From assembly GCA_013396915.1 (NCBI GenBank), contig VWZL01000166.1, positions 372,001 through 436,000 on the forward strand: DNA of 64,000 bases, in the 5' to 3' direction. Within the stretch, counting starts at the first letter, position 1, and the number at the start of each line of letters is the position of its first letter. The notes below the pieces were generated by a model that worked only from the letters and a program-made list of their open reading frames with translations, was not told the origin of the DNA and made no database searches. The DNA is from Stercorarius parasiticus (Eukaryota; Chordata; Aves; Charadriiformes; Stercorariidae). Below are positions 49,901 through 63,699 of this stretch, piece by piece. Position numbers and translations under genes: made by a program.

Positions 49901-52805
49901 TCTTGGCTGAAGCTGACTGCCATCACCTGCTCTGCTTGCGCCTATTGTGAGACTGCCCCTTAACATTGAGTCACTGTCCCTGCTTGCCTTGGTGTCACAC
50001 TTGGCTCCCAGTTTGCCTTCCTTTATGGAGCAGTGCCCACCAGTGCTGCTCCCCAATAGTCCCCAGGCTAATACCAATAGCAGGTGGTCAAAAGATATTC
50101 TATGAATATAGAGATTCAAGGAAAATTATCAAGTAGCCTAAGCAGGATGTTTCTACTGGTAGGAAATCCACTGTATTTTCTCTCCTTGAAAACATGAGCC
50201 CTTAAACTGTTGCAGTGATCACAGTCACGGTGATCTGCTAAAAGTCTCACTGAAATTCTTGGTAATGGGGGAAAAGGATCAGGGACAGTGGGAGGTCCCC
50301 ATTTAGCAGCAGGGTCCAGGTGGGAAGTGGCAGGACATTGTGGAGCAGCTGTTTTGGAAGCAGAACAGCTGACTGTGCGCTCTCAGATTGACACAACCAT
50401 CGGTCTTACACAAACATCTTTAAATTTACACAGGGTGGAATTAAAAAGCCCATTAGATAATTTTGCTCTTTGAAAAATTCAAGACAATCATAGTCATAAC
50501 CTCTTCACAACCCCTCTCTCCTTCAGTTATTCCTGTTGCTTCAAAGGAAAGAAAATGGTACATTTGATAAGTGCTGTTCCCTAAGTGATCTTACAGTATC
50601 ATATTATATTTTAATAGTTTATAGAATAAACTATTAATACACAAAAGTCTTGCTGTATTAAAAGATGATCTTTTCCTCTGATGCACAGGGAATTAATCTT
50701 ACTAGCTAGCATGATAAAAATTCTACAAGAGTCTTGCAACCATCCTCCTGACTTCAGTGATGAGCAGCTGTATCAGAGTAAACAGAAGTATTAATGGAAA
50801 ACAGGGGAAAAAAGAAATCTCCGGCTGAACACTGTCCCTGCCTTTTCCAAGGAGACTGAAATATCTTTTTCTGTAAGTATTTAACATTGCAGCTTGCACT
50901 TGCTGCTACTTAAGGACTACAGAAAGAAATAATTCAAGTCATGCTAACATACTGATGCAAATGCAAACCTAGTCTAATAAGGTATTAGAATAATATCAAC
51001 ATAAATAATAGCTTCTGTGTAGCCCGTAACAATGATAGGTAATTTCATGTTAATTAAATGTCAGTGTGAAAACTCTCTCGGAATTTATCATATTAACTCT
51101 TCTGACCATAAGGGAAAAAAGGGAAGAAAGAGGCTGAACTGCTGTTTTAATATTCTATTGTCATGCAAGATATCGAACCTGCTGGCTTTCTGATTAGCAC
51201 CGACTTCTTTTGGCATTAAAAAAACCAAGGTCAACTCTTCTCACACAAGACAGTGTTATCAGCATTGTGTAATACAGAGCATATAAAACACAGCAGAGCC
51301 ACTGCTTGCCAAAATACTTGAGTCTTCTAGCTCTCCTATCAGAAGGAGATAGAGATATACGCTTGGATATCATCAGTACCCAAGAAGGAATTCAGTCCAT
51401 ATCTCCTCACTAAGCTTTTTAGCAGCCTTGCTTATACTTTCATGAGAAGGATGAGGGAGAAGAACCCTACCGCACTCCAGATGAGAAAGTTAATGAGGCA
51501 GAAAAATAATGTCCCAGTACAAATCTGTGAGGAGAACAAAGCCCAGATTAACCATGCACCAATCTTCAGTTTCAGTCTTGGTCTGCACTATAGCATTTCC
51601 AGGGAGATGGTTCATTCTACTCTGAGTACTGCAGATGTTGGACACCACCAGAGAAGTCTGCCGGACATTCCTCTGGCCGTCTCTCTTTCAGATATTTATA
51701 CATATGGATTGCACATGACAACAAATCCAGGAAAAATGAGAGCAAGAGGCTGCAGAAGAACGCAGTAAAAATGTAAGCAAGAAAAAGCAATAAGAAATCC
51801 TCATTTTCCGTCAAAACCTTCCAAAGTATCCTGGCTTCTGCATAAGATTTATCTCATAACCTCATTTATCTCATTGTCTTCCATAACAATAAGTACCTTG
51901 TTGTGGTAGAAGTGTAATGCAACAACAAAGTACAAAGAAACAGGAGCCAGGCTGTAGAACAGGTACAACACATAAAAAGATAAAACACTTGGCAATCTGA
52001 CCTCAGTATCAAGGGATAACTTTTAAAGCTTTTCTTAGTGCCTTAACCCTTTTCAAAGACAGTGTGAATTATACAGTAACTCTTTCTTTTCTTTTCGAGC
52101 TATTTTCTAGAATTATTTAAACTTACCACTTTAAAAGACAAAAAATGCACAACCCGTCCCCCAAACAACCTCCCCCATTTTAGTAAACACATACATTTCA
52201 AGAATAGAAATCAATATGAAGATATAAGTTGTTGTTCAACAAGATCTTGATTTGATAATGTAGTTCCAAAGGAGTATTTAATTTTCTAAAGAAGTTATGT
52301 ATTTTGAAAAAAAACGTAGTGTCTGAAATACTAATGTTGAATTAACGTGTTGATCACAGGACAGACTCTACAGTGCTTGTATGGTTCTTTAATATGTTTA
52401 GACATTGCTAATGATCAATTTAATAACTTACTAAAGTAAAAGAAACACTATTATATCATTACTGGTTTCTAAAGACCTAGAAGATAACAGTCATAATTTT
52501 GTCTGGTCCACTGCTGACTTTTGTGAAAAATATTTAAAAGGCATTTTTTTCTCTGAAGAAAGAGATCATTAACATTTAAACTTAACCAATTTTAAAAGAA
52601 AATAACTTTCAAAGAAAAGACAAGAAAAAGTTTAATTAAAAGATTATTTGGAAGAATCTAGCAAATATACATATGGAATATGCCTTAAGCAAAAATGCAA
52701 ACTAGAACCTATATGGATTACATAAGGGATTAAAGTTATGAATAAGACATTAGGAGGAAAAAAATAGCAATCTGTGTTCTGAGTTAGAAAAAAGTGTTTC
52801 ATGTA
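46928..52805. other. Noncoding unique DNA
   Basis: A long AT-rich stretch. A self-complementary ATCGCGAT near 49289-49296 is notable only for its two CpGs. An octamer lies near 50956-50963. A 108-codon frame at 51442-51768 has no recognisable domain. Around 48540-48700 the texture resembles conserved noncoding DNA, without proof. Confidence 0.45.
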
Positions 52806-52990
52806 TGTAAGAACACCTGCACAAGGTCAGACCAAAGACCATCTAACCTTGTTATCTCCCATGCCACCAGTAAAAAGTATCATATTAAGGAAGGACTGTA
52901 AGATAAAGGTGAAGAATAAAGTGCTCTTTTTCCCAACTGCAAGCACATTCTGATGTCCAACTCTTGCATCCATATCTCTAAAAGATTCTC
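52806..52990 (+). repeat. Old interspersed-repeat remnant (sauropsid, CR1/L3-like module)
   Basis: GTAAGAACACCTGCACAAGG followed by TCAGACCAAAGACCATCTAA matches, from memory, a module common in bird and turtle genomes (consensus near GGTCAGACCAAAGGTCCATCTAGCC). The downstream GAAGAATAAAGTGCTC and TTTTTCCCAACTGCAAGCA segments fit further weakly. Only the first 50 bases are convincing. The family name is uncertain. Confidence 0.4.
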
Positions 52991-55900
52991 AGGACGGTAA
53001 AATTAAAAACAAATGAAGACAATGAAAACTACCTATAGGAGCTTTCTCTTTTCAGTGCAGAAAATAGACTGTTTAAGATGCAGGCTGCCATCCTCAATTT
53101 TTTCTGTAACCTGTTTCATCTGAAATGGTCCTTCTTCGTTCTTAGTTCAGAGAAGCTGCTACTTGAAATCTAAACTATTTCTGCTATATATATACATAGC
53201 AAGATGACTACTGAACATGTTTAAAACAAAATCAAAAGCAAAGAAAGTTTTATAATGTCCAAAATTAAGGAGTTCAGAGCAGAAAACATTTCTGCAGGGG
53301 AAAAAACAAAACAGTACAAAAACATCTGAAAAAACTCACTGTTACAGATGGACTGGTAGTATTGCCTGCATTGTTTCCCTTTAAGACCTTATTTTCAGAT
53401 TCTCACAGATGAACCAGCATTAAAATGTTAACGTCGGTTGACTGACTGCACTGAGGGAAAAGCTAATGAGGGGTGGTTGTATTTGCCTCTCCAGGCTGAA
53501 CACACAGACTGCTGAAACTTGTAACCAGACAGTTTTCTTTGGGCATAATGATTCAACCCATTATCTTAAACATTCATTATCATTAGAATTCTATTTTCTT
53601 TTTAAAAAGGTTCAGCTAAAATAATGTCAGATCTTTCTGAAGAAAATGGTTGTTGTTATGACAGATCTTTTAAAATGTACTACCTCATAACTACTGATTG
53701 CTGGACCTTGCATTTTTAATTCTATTTTTAATTCTATTTTAGATACTATTATATAATACATACTTTGCTTGAGCATTTCTTCCTTGTCTTCATTTAAATT
53801 TACTTCTATTTAATTAAAAGGGGGTCCTTCTTCTACTGTAGTATTTATGGGGGGAAAAGAACCCCATATCTTATTTGACTTCATTTAAAAAGCTAAATAA
53901 TATATTACAGCCTCTGTACGGCACTTCTGTTTTAAAGATAGATATGAGTCTGCTCAAGGTAGCTCAAACTGCTCTTCCCCTTTACGCCCCCAAGCATTAA
54001 CCTGTACTGCTATCGGCTATCTGAAAATTCTAGCACAGGCAGGTAGGCATCTCCAAGAAAATCCCTTTTTTTGCCCTTTTTAGCCCAGCTGGAGAAATAG
54101 CCAACAGCAGGAACAGAGATTTCCGTAACCAGCTCAGTCAGAGCGTTCAGGTGAGACTGATACTTGCAGCACTTAAGAGGGTTGAACACCACAGTGTTCA
54201 GGCACATCGAGCCTGTACCCTGACTCACTTGTGCTGCCAAATGCCTTTCCTGGGTGTCCTCCCCGGTGGCTACAGCATGCGGTGATCCCCTTGGAAACAA
54301 CTGACAACCTGTTTCCTGACCCCCAGCACAGTCCCCCAGCTGATAAGCACATGCACCGCTGGTTCCAAATGGTGAGAGGTCAAAGAGCTTTATCACCTTT
54401 TGAAAAGGGTAGGGACAAGCTTTGGAAGCACTGACACTGATATTGCTGACGTTTGTGTGCTGAGGCTAAGATGATCGACCTTCATTCACAGATCTGCTCT
54501 ACAGTAGCAAACCACTTCAGTGATCAGAAGATTGTCTGTTTGCACGTTTTTAATGAAAAATCACCCCAGAGTGGAAGACCAGCACAAAGCTCAACCTTCA
54601 GAGACAAAACAAGCAGTGTAATAAAGTCCTGGAGACTCACGCTGGCCTCTGCCACAGGGAACATCATCCTTTTAGTGCTGCTGACATTTCAGAATGAGGT
54701 CCTGAGGTATTTTACGCACAAGGGAGTAAACCGATATAAAACCTTATAAGAATCTCACAGAATCAGACCCAAGCCGTCATTCTTAGCCATTACACCACAG
54801 TCAGTATTTATAATACTTTGATACAGAAATTTCCAGACTAAAGCGAGACACAAAAAAAGATCTGGAATTGGAATATCAATGTATTTAGTAAACCCTCCAT
54901 AGAGATTCCACTGCTCCAATGTACTGTATACTGCTTCTGTAGAAGTGATCTTATATCTATTAGACATACGCATATAAACATATAGAAACATTTTATATAT
55001 ATATACCTCCATAAATATTAGATACATAGATAAAACATGACATATGGCTTTGAAGTTTAACTCATTTCTAATTTATACCAAATGTGTTTTTCTATTAGAA
55101 CAGGAGCTTTATGTAGCTAGTTACTTCTCACCCCAACTTCAGGCACACTCCAGCACATACTAACAGCCTTATCTGCCAGCACCACCCGAAAGAGGTATGA
55201 ATTTGTCAGCTATACATTTTCACGTGTCAGCAGCAATCATTTGCACTTAGAGACACTGGTGCAGTACGACAGACAGTGGGCTCAGACCCACTCATTGCTG
55301 AGCACCCTCATTACTCACTGTGAGATGCAACTTTCAAATTTCACAGCATTGAACAAATGCTTTTTTACAAAGCACTGGAAAGGTCATGCCCTGAATCTTA
55401 ACTGGAATACCTAAGCCTCACAACTACTGGGTCAGACATCTTTTTGCCACTGCATTTCTTTTGATAACACCTGCAAGCTCCAAGGCAGGATCCTACTGTC
55501 TTAAGGATGAACAAAACAACAACGGCACCCAGACAACTTATTTTGGAGAGGTTTCGGTCTAGTTGTCAAATAGGAGACAATTAGTACTCAGAATAATACG
55601 ATTGAGCAACTTCATTTGCCTGCAGCTGTCTACAGGACCTAACACAAGGCTTACAGAAACACACAGGCTCTAAGGAAGACAGGGAAAGCAGTAGAACTGA
55701 TAAAGCCTCTCTAGCGTGGAGGTCCACCCACACTGTTTACAGCCTGTTTTTAAGTCGAGTTATTTGCTCAAGTGAGCTCAAGTGATAAGCTATGTTAGTG
55801 CAAGTACATTTCCAGTACCCAAGCAAGCTCTGTGACCTTTCCATGGTACTGCTCTGTGCCGTGCTGATACGCACCACCCCTCAAAACTTCCTCCTGTTAA

Positions 55901-58900
55901 ATAGAAATGTTGGAAAATGAGGATAGTCAAAATGTGAAATATTCACCTACACTAATGCAGCATCAATACAAATAACGCAGGGTGCCTCAAACCACAGAAA
56001 AGGGCCTTTGTATTTTTTTGTAAAAGCCATAGGTTAATTTCTTAAGAAGTATTAAATAAAAACTACAACTGCTCAAAAATTATTTCCTAGTAATTTTTCT
56101 TGATATTTTTGAGTCTACAAGGAATACTTGGAAAACATTAATAAAGATTCAAGAAAACATCACAGTAGTCTATGTTCTTAGGATACACTGGGATGCCAAT
56201 ATGAATAGTTTAAGCTACTTTCAAACGCTGAGTACATTATGAAATCTTTATTTTGAGTAACTAGTGAAGACTGTAGATGTAGAGAAAAAATTAATTTGCT
56301 TTAGTGGAGGTCTTAAAATAATGAAGAAAATGTTGAATGAGTAAAATATCCTAACATCAGCACAGCCTAGAGATTAATGATTCAGTTATATCAATTAAAG
56401 TCCCAGCTTTTAAAACCAGTTCAGAGGACTATCCTTCAACATATTCCAAGTTACTTCTCAAGCTTTTTAAGTATACACAATATTCACAGATATCAGTAAT
56501 TAACACTAAAATATGTTAAAGGCTATAAAATTAAAGCATCTTGCATGCTTAGCTGCTGTATCCTGCTTGCACATGCTAGGTTTGGGATGAGGAAGGAGCT
56601 CCCCTCAGGCCAGACGGATACAAGAATATTGGAGTTTTGGCTTTTGTCTGTCCTGTGAGGTACAGCTCACTTGTGAGGACTATTGGGGCCTATTCCTCTA
56701 TGCAGCTTAATGCTGGCAGAAGGATCTCTTCCTCTGACAACACCCCTGATTTATTTTGTGACACGATTTTTAGTCTTTCCAACTAAAAACTGCTATTTTC
56801 TTCAGGGCATTGAGAGGTGGTGTGGTTTTCATAAAAGAAACAAGGTCTTCTACCATCATGACTGTTGCAGAATTACCTGCAGCTGGAGAGGGAGGTAGTC
56901 CACCAGGGTCTGATGACCCCAACAGTGCTTTCTCGACCTACGTTTACATACCTTGTTAGTAAAACTGAACCTGTCTCATGTGCTCCATACCTCCAAATTG
57001 ACCAGGGAAACTGAGGGGCAGTAACTCAACTCATGGTTTCTTAATGGACTGCACTGATGATTAGGTTGGAAGTAAAAAAGGAACTGCACTCTCACTCTTA
57101 CTTCTGTGCAATGAGAGCTTTACGAATCGGTGACAGCTCTGCTAAATTGGATTTAGTACTGTGTTACTTCATTTGGCAACAAAACAAAATCATGGGCAAA
57201 GGGAGCCTTTGAAATGCACTGTAGTAAGTTCTTCCGCCAGTTTCTTACTTATGTAATTAGACCTTTTGATACAAGCAACAAAGTGGAACTGGGCTTGCCC
57301 GGAGCGTAACATACCCACCTGCTTTTCCTATATATATGTGTTCATACAAACGGAGCTCGGATCCCATTTTCTCCTACCTAGTCTATTTTCAGACAATTGG
57401 TATTCGGCTCTCTGGGTACTTATTTAATTGGACAAATGGACAGAAAGAAGAGTCAGTTGTCCTTTGCACTGTACTTGGTATAATGACGGTATAATGAATA
57501 CTAAAAAGTCTGAAATGAATACAAAAGTCTGAAAAATTCTGTATGACCTAATGGACTACATTCACATTCCAGGAGTGAACAAATACCCTTTACAATGCTG
57601 ATTAAAACAGGGGTCAAAGTATTTAGGATCACGCGGACTGTCAGTGAAAATACTTCTTGATGTTATCAATCCTCACTGAAAAGTTCATGTTACTACTGTG
57701 AAACTGTTAGTTTCTGCTGGCTGAGACACTCAGATAATGCAGGCATATAAAGGTAACCAGAAATAAAACTACTTATACATCAAAACATATCCAGCATCCC
57801 AACTGAGGAGCACTTAGGTGAAGAAGTTTTCCAGGAAGAGGAATAAGATCAGGATTTTTATTCACTTTAGGTAAGCGCAGTACTATGCCATGTCTATAAA
57901 GTCAAATATATTTGACAAATTAAAAAAATATATTCATCATAGATGCTATGCTACTTATTATCTGAACCTCCAAATTCATTATAAACCTCAGTTCCCGCTA
58001 TCTCAAAAGGACATTGAGAGGTATCAGTAACTTGCAGAAACTTCCCCAGGTAGTTTCTGCAAATGGAGGTTTGCTCGACTTACCTTTCTTATTTATAGGT
58101 CTACCTATCAAACATTACAGAAAACCAAGATGGACCATTTCTAATCCAGCTAAGAATGGTACAACACGATCCCTTTGAAAAACCTGCTGACTTCAAGCAT
58201 AAATCTGCTGTCAGTGAACATTTCAATTTACAGAATATGCCTCCGCAGAGAATCAGCCTGCTAGATTGTTTCATTCTGCAAAAAGTTTCTCATTTCCACT
58301 GCTTTGGCATTTCACAACTAAGCAATTACTGTGGGTGTAAAATGTGCTGCCTTGCTGTCTAGGTCCATGTTTTACTGGGCAAAGATAAAATAAATATTCT
58401 GAAACACATTTATTTCCCAGTTGTGGCACTACACTTCTTTAAGGAATAATTTCTTAGATGTGCCCCAGTTGTCAAGTTAGTAATGTCATCTCTTTCTATT
58501 ATCCACGTTTCCCTTGTAATTGTTTTTGTCAGCCTTTTGATGAAAAGGAAAATCTCCTAACTATATATACACACTACGTATAGTTTTGACTACTATTTTT
58601 TTTGGCCAGTGGTTTACTTTGCTAACTAAATAAAAAGATGCAAAGTTAAAGTAGGCATCAAAATATGATCCAGTGTTATCTAAGCAGATGCACATAAATT
58701 CTGAAATCGTAAAGCTCTTAAGTACTAGTATTGTTTAGCTCAGCAAGCAGTAGGATTTAATTAAATTTCACTCTTAAGGAGTTGAATTTAACAAGATGTC
58801 ATTTTAAAAGATTAGTTGACATAATTATATCTTAAATTTGCTACTGATTCAAAGGTAAGGTTTGGTGTTTGGGTTTGTTTTTTTTAAAGTGAGACAGACT

Positions 58901-61721
58901 TCAAGGGCAGATGACTGGCAGTAAAATTAGACACATTAGCAAACCTTCTCTTTTTGAATTCATGAGAAATATAAAAAGAAAACAAACACCACCTATTATA
59001 TGTTTCTTTACTTCCCTGGCAAAAAGAAAATTCATATATCAAAGCCATGCCTTGTGAATGCAATAGTGTGGGGTTTCTTTTAAAGAGACTCCAGTCCAAG
59101 TTCAATAGTACACTGCATTTGTAGGATTCGGGGTGCTACAATACATAATTCTGTAAAATACCCTTCATCTTGATGCTTTTTAAGTAAGGAGAGGCACAGG
59201 CCTTCAGACAAGGAGAATGAACCTCAAACCTGTCATCCTGCAGGCTTGGAGCTTCCTGCAGACAGCATCTCTCAGTGACTTGGGGTGCTCATGCTCGCAT
59301 CCTGGTGAGCACAGGCAACATGGCAACCAAGTTGCCTTTGCAAAGGAGGGACTAAAATTAAGGAGGAGAACGTAGAAAGCAACTCCTCTCCCCAGGACAG
59401 TTGTCACTGTTGCTTGTCTGTTCCTGTGAAATTGGGAATAAAGAGACAGGTGAAGCTAATGAGCAAGAAAGATTGTACCAATCTAATGATTAAAATCCTG
59501 GAGTCGAGAGCAATGACTACAATAGGCCAGTACTGCTTAAAAGACCACCTGCAAAACAGTCTAGAAACAGCTAAAGGGAAGTAAGACTGCCTTTGTTGAG
59601 TGCATTGAGTTCCCCCCTCTTTCCCTCACCCCGTTTTAACCAAACTTTGTACAGATGACTGAGACTAAGCTTAGAGAGTATATGGCACCTGAAGCTTTGT
59701 ATATGGTTTCCTACTGATACGCAAGAGAAGGCAGTCTGTGATGTGAACATGAAAGCCAGCTGGAGAGTGGTTGTACCTATTCTTCTCATGCCCTTTTCCC
59801 ACTACATAAGGGAAGGATTAATAAGCCTGTGATACCTGCATGTGCATGACAGAGCCGAATCGTTTTTCCAAGGTATTCTCTGAGACAAATCCAAAGCAAT
59901 TATGCAAATTCCAGGAGAAAATTACACATACTTTAGTCGATTTCATGAGCTCCATCTTGGGAAGAGCCAGAAGCTACCTCAGACCCATGTGTATTCTTTA
60001 TCTTCCTGCGAAAGAGGAAGGTGCAAGCAACACTTCACAGAGACAGGTTTGGTGCCTATGCAGTTATTTGTGATAAACCATATTTGAAGTTCCTGTAAGG
60101 ATCTAATATAATTAATCCCATTAATTTGATGTAAATGCACTTCCTGAGATATAGAGAGTGGCATTACTTTGACTAATAGTTGCTTCCTAGATACCCATTA
60201 TGAAAAACAATGATTGGACTTGGGAAATGTATTGTTAAGGATATATAATGTAATTAAAATGAAGAACACAGTTTAAAGAATATCTCCTTCTTTGAACTGA
60301 TTGACTATGGAAGGGAAGGAATCCATGAAAAGTTCAAACTGCAGTTCTGAAATATCCAAATTCCGCTTGAGCACTTTTTTTAAAAAGCCAGTTTTGTAGT
60401 GATTTTTAAGAGTCTTACTTTTTGCAACTGTGCAGCAACAGTAAAATGCAATTAAAGAGAAGTAGCAGAGGAAGAACTGAAGTCTACGAGGAGGAAAATT
60501 ATCATCACCTGAGTCTTTTTTGCAAGATCGTGGCTAGGGAGTAAATATTCGTACTCTAGAGGTACAGCACTCAATACATTCTTTCCAATAAATAAAGATG
60601 AAATTTCTATCTAACATTCTTCATGAAGCTATTTCATCACTAACTCAGCTGTGTGCTTGCTCAAATGTATCTTCACATGTGCCCCAAATTTTTAAATTAG
60701 TATTCATAAAAAATATTTATTGTAACAGCTAAAAAATGAAAGTAAAACTCAGATAATCATGAAAAAGTAAGTTTTCTATGTTCAGATTAAATTTAATTCT
60801 TGGGCTTTTTGAAAGCATTGTATAATTTGGTGTGTAATGAAATCATGAAAGTTTCTTTTTGACTAATTTAAAATAAAAATTTAGCTTGTCTTTTAATAGA
60901 AATCCTTTTCATAGTAGTAACATGAGAGAGCATTCTTTCTAGACATGGAGAACAACAGAAGTTGAAAAGCCACTGCACATCGAAAATCAGTTTTAATTGA
61001 ATGTTGCTGATGATAGGATCATTGCCAATAAGCATCTCTGCATGCACTGAGGCAAATTTCAAGACAAGCACTCACAAATAGAACATGCCAAACAATCGCC
61101 AATACACTCCAGCAGCAGACCATAAAATTGCACAAGGCAGATGTAGACAATATTTCATGAGATGGATAAAGGAGGGTTATCTGAGAAAAGGGAATATGTG
61201 TTAGTGTCATCATCACATAGTTAGTAGTATCATCTCTTTTGTCCTTGGCTAAGTTGCTGGCACCAAAACTTGCATGGTTTTACATCTGGTGATAAAAGTT
61301 AACTTTTTGTCAGCAGCTTTCATTCCTATTGTGGCTTTAGTAAACAGTGCTTGAGAAATTCATTTCACTACTCTTCTCCATGTGTTTTCAAGTAAATTGA
61401 TTCAAAATAATCTGAAATTAAGTTCCCAGCCAAGACAGCAAACCAGCAAATTGAGAAAGGTTGCCTTAATCTAAACACACAAACATCTCTCTCCCAGTGC
61501 AAATCAACTGAAATAATGCATGATTTTTATAGCGTGTAATGAAAATAACATTTGGCTCAAAAAGTGGTTTTCTTTGGCATCTTGAACACCATCTAAAAGT
61601 ATCTATTTTTTAGTTTCAGCAAATTCTATGGAATTTTTCTCTTAAAGAAATTCTACTTCAAAGTTCCCTACAGCTCTGCAGTAGAATGATAGAATGCTGG
61701 TACAACCTAGGAGTCCCCGAC
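52991..61721. other. Noncoding unique DNA with small duplications
   Basis: A long AT-rich stretch. A 13-bp unit (TTTTTAATTCTAT) is duplicated near 53715-53743. A short (TA)n lies near 54993-55005. A slipped tandem cluster sits at 57477-57535: GGTATAATGA twice, then an ATGAATAC...AAAAGTCTGAA unit twice. The minus 128-codon frame at 54010-54396 lies in slightly GC-richer DNA but has no domain. No interspersed repeat is recognised. Confidence 0.5.
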
Positions 61722-61754
61722 ATTATCATTACTATTATTATTATTACTATTATT
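61722..61754 (+). repeat. (ATT)n trinucleotide repeat
   Basis: ATT/ATC/ACT triplets in register, about eleven units with three interruptions. Confidence 0.8.
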
Positions 61755-63160
61755 CTTGTAAATAAACTTTCCCTGTACAGTAGTTTTATATTCTCAAGAC
61801 CATGAAATTGTAGTTCTTGGAGTGAGCAGATTGATGCAATACTTTCAATACTCAAGAGGCCTCTCCTTCTCAAAGACTTCTGTTCCAAGGCTAGTCCAAT
61901 ATATCAGAAAAATAATAAAGACAAATGCTAGTGTGGAGTCATGACTGGAAATAATAATGACAAAAATTGCAAAATGCCGAATTTTTCCCGACTACGTAAA
62001 TCATGTTATTCAGTGCATTATACTTTAAATGATGTCAGCGGGGTGAAATTGTACCTTCTATTGAATTACAGGGAAAAATAAATTCATAAGTATTTTTTTT
62101 CTTTCTCTGTGTACAGAACTAAAACATGTACATAAATCAAATGTACCATCCTATTCTTCCAAAGTTTCAAGGGCTCAACATGCTTCTAAGACAACACAAG
62201 CTCAAGAAAAATTACTAAGTAAGTTCACAAAGAGCGACATTAAAAATATTCACCATTATCGCTCTACTAGCCCTGCAGCATTTCTTAGTGTGTTTCAACA
62301 AGAAAGAATCTAGAGGAATTGCATTTGAGGAGGCATAGGTAGGGGAGAGATAGGAGACCTGTCTAAAGAGACAACAGTTATAAGTGGCTTTGTCGCTTCC
62401 TTTCTGCCTGAATTTTGTCATGCCATTTCACAGCATTTCACAGCTGCTGCCTCTTAGGATAGCCCCACCAACGGGATGCAGGCTACCCGCATCCATAAGC
62501 CTAAATTCTCTTTGCCTGCAAAAAGAGATAGCTGCAGCAAATTTTCCCATTGCTTGTTTTCCCTGCATAGTGTCTGGGCACTGTCTGCGAAATTGGCAGC
62601 TGATGGGAACCAAGACCATGCTGGGAAACATGCTAACAAATAAACAGTGTGGATGGTCACAAGCCAGTGCATTAACATCTCTCCCAGCTCTATTTTAATT
62701 ACTAAAATAGTTGCAGGAGTTTATTTTATGAGCTCTGCATCCATGTTGTGTTGCCATTTAACAACTTTGATCATGGGGCGCCCCAATCCAAATTAAAAAA
62801 TTGTACTGATCATGTGCAGACATGATAGAAAAACATTTTTATTTAGCAAAATATACAATTTGCTAATCTGTGCAGAAGGGGAAGAAATGAGACCCTTTAT
62901 TTTTAAAGTAACATGGTAAGGTAAGCATCACAGTTAATAAGACTTGTAAGAATATCACACCACTAGTCAAAGCCCCAAAACCTAATTTTATTTTAATCAT
63001 GAAGAGAAATCACAATAGGAATATAGGGGCTCCCGCTACATAGATAGAAAATAAATATACATATGAAAACATACAATACATTTGCAGTTCAGTTTTTCCC
63101 TCTGTAGATCTTTTGTCCTTGGCTAAGTGACCTGACTCCTTATTGGCTTCTTGATATTTA
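61755..63160. other. Noncoding unique DNA
   Basis: AT-rich, apart from a moderately GC-richer segment at about 62440-62690 with overlapping open frames on both strands. No domain, repeat or RNA gene is recognised. Confidence 0.5.
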
Positions 63161-63699
63161 GAATCACAGAACCACAGAATGGTTTGGGTTGGATGGGACC
63201 TTTGAAGATCATCCAGTCCAACATCCCTGCTGTGGGCAGGGACATCTTTCACTAGATCAGGTTCCTTAAAGCACTGACCAATCTGACCTTGAACACTTCC
63301 AATGATGGGACATCCACAACTTCTCTGGGCAACCTGGTCCCATGTCTCACTGCCCTTATCATAAAGAATTACTTCACTATGTCCAATCTAAATCTACCCT
63401 CTTTCACTTTAAAACCATTGCCCCTTGCCCTTTCACCACACGCCTTGGTAAAAAGTCTCTCTCCATCTTTCTTATAAGACCACTTAATATATTGAAAGTC
63501 TGCAATAAGGTCTCCCCAGAGCCTTCTCTTCTGCAGGCTGAACAATCCCAAGTCTCTCAGCCTGTCCTCACAGGAGAGGTGCTCCAGCCCTCTGGCCATT
63601 TTCATGACCCTCCTCTGGACCCGATTCAACAGGCTTATGTTTTTCTTGTGATGGGGACGCCACACCTAGATGCAGCGGTCCAGGTGGTGTCTCACAAGA
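63161..63699 (-). mobile_element. CR1 LINE 3' portion, minus strand
   Basis: Plus-strand reading starts GAATCACAGAACCACAGAAT, which is the CR1 terminal octamer series (ATTCTGTG/GTTCTGTG) on the element's strand. The GGGACCTTTGAAGATCATCC and GTCCAACATCCCTGCTGTGG segments follow, and then the end of ORF2. The 5' truncation is near 63699. The 3' UTR differs from the 4141 and 33103 copies and resembles the plus-strand fragment at 43460, so a different CR1 subfamily is likely. Confidence 0.93.
63369..63665 (-). pseudogene. CR1 ORF2 C-terminal fragment
   Basis: A 98-codon block of the CR1 ORF2 C-terminal region, starting in the FWAP-type segment (now MWRPHHKKNISLLNRVQRR). It continues through GLEHLSCEDRLRDLGLFSL and ends at a GRFRLDI segment, then a stop or frameshift. 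No catalytic motif is included. The non-synonymous changes indicate intermediate age, between the 4141 copy and the 14135 remnant. Confidence 0.88.

Noticed and set aside
51442..51768. 108-codon plus-strand frame that looks somewhat protein-like.
   Set aside because: No family recognised, no splice sites that fit, and an opposite-strand frame overlaps it.
54010..54396. 128-codon minus-strand open frame.
   Set aside because: No domain, no splice or promoter context, and a plus-strand frame overlaps it. Slightly GC-richer DNA explains the length.
57062..57090. TTAGGTTGGAAGTAAAAAAG resembling a mariner/MADE1 terminus.
   Set aside because: The similarity is short, lacks a matching inverted end, and no element body follows.
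57610..57620. GGGGTCAAAGT resembling an HNF4 site.
   Set aside because: The second half-site is missing (ATT instead of CCA). Such partial matches are expected by chance in 64 kb.
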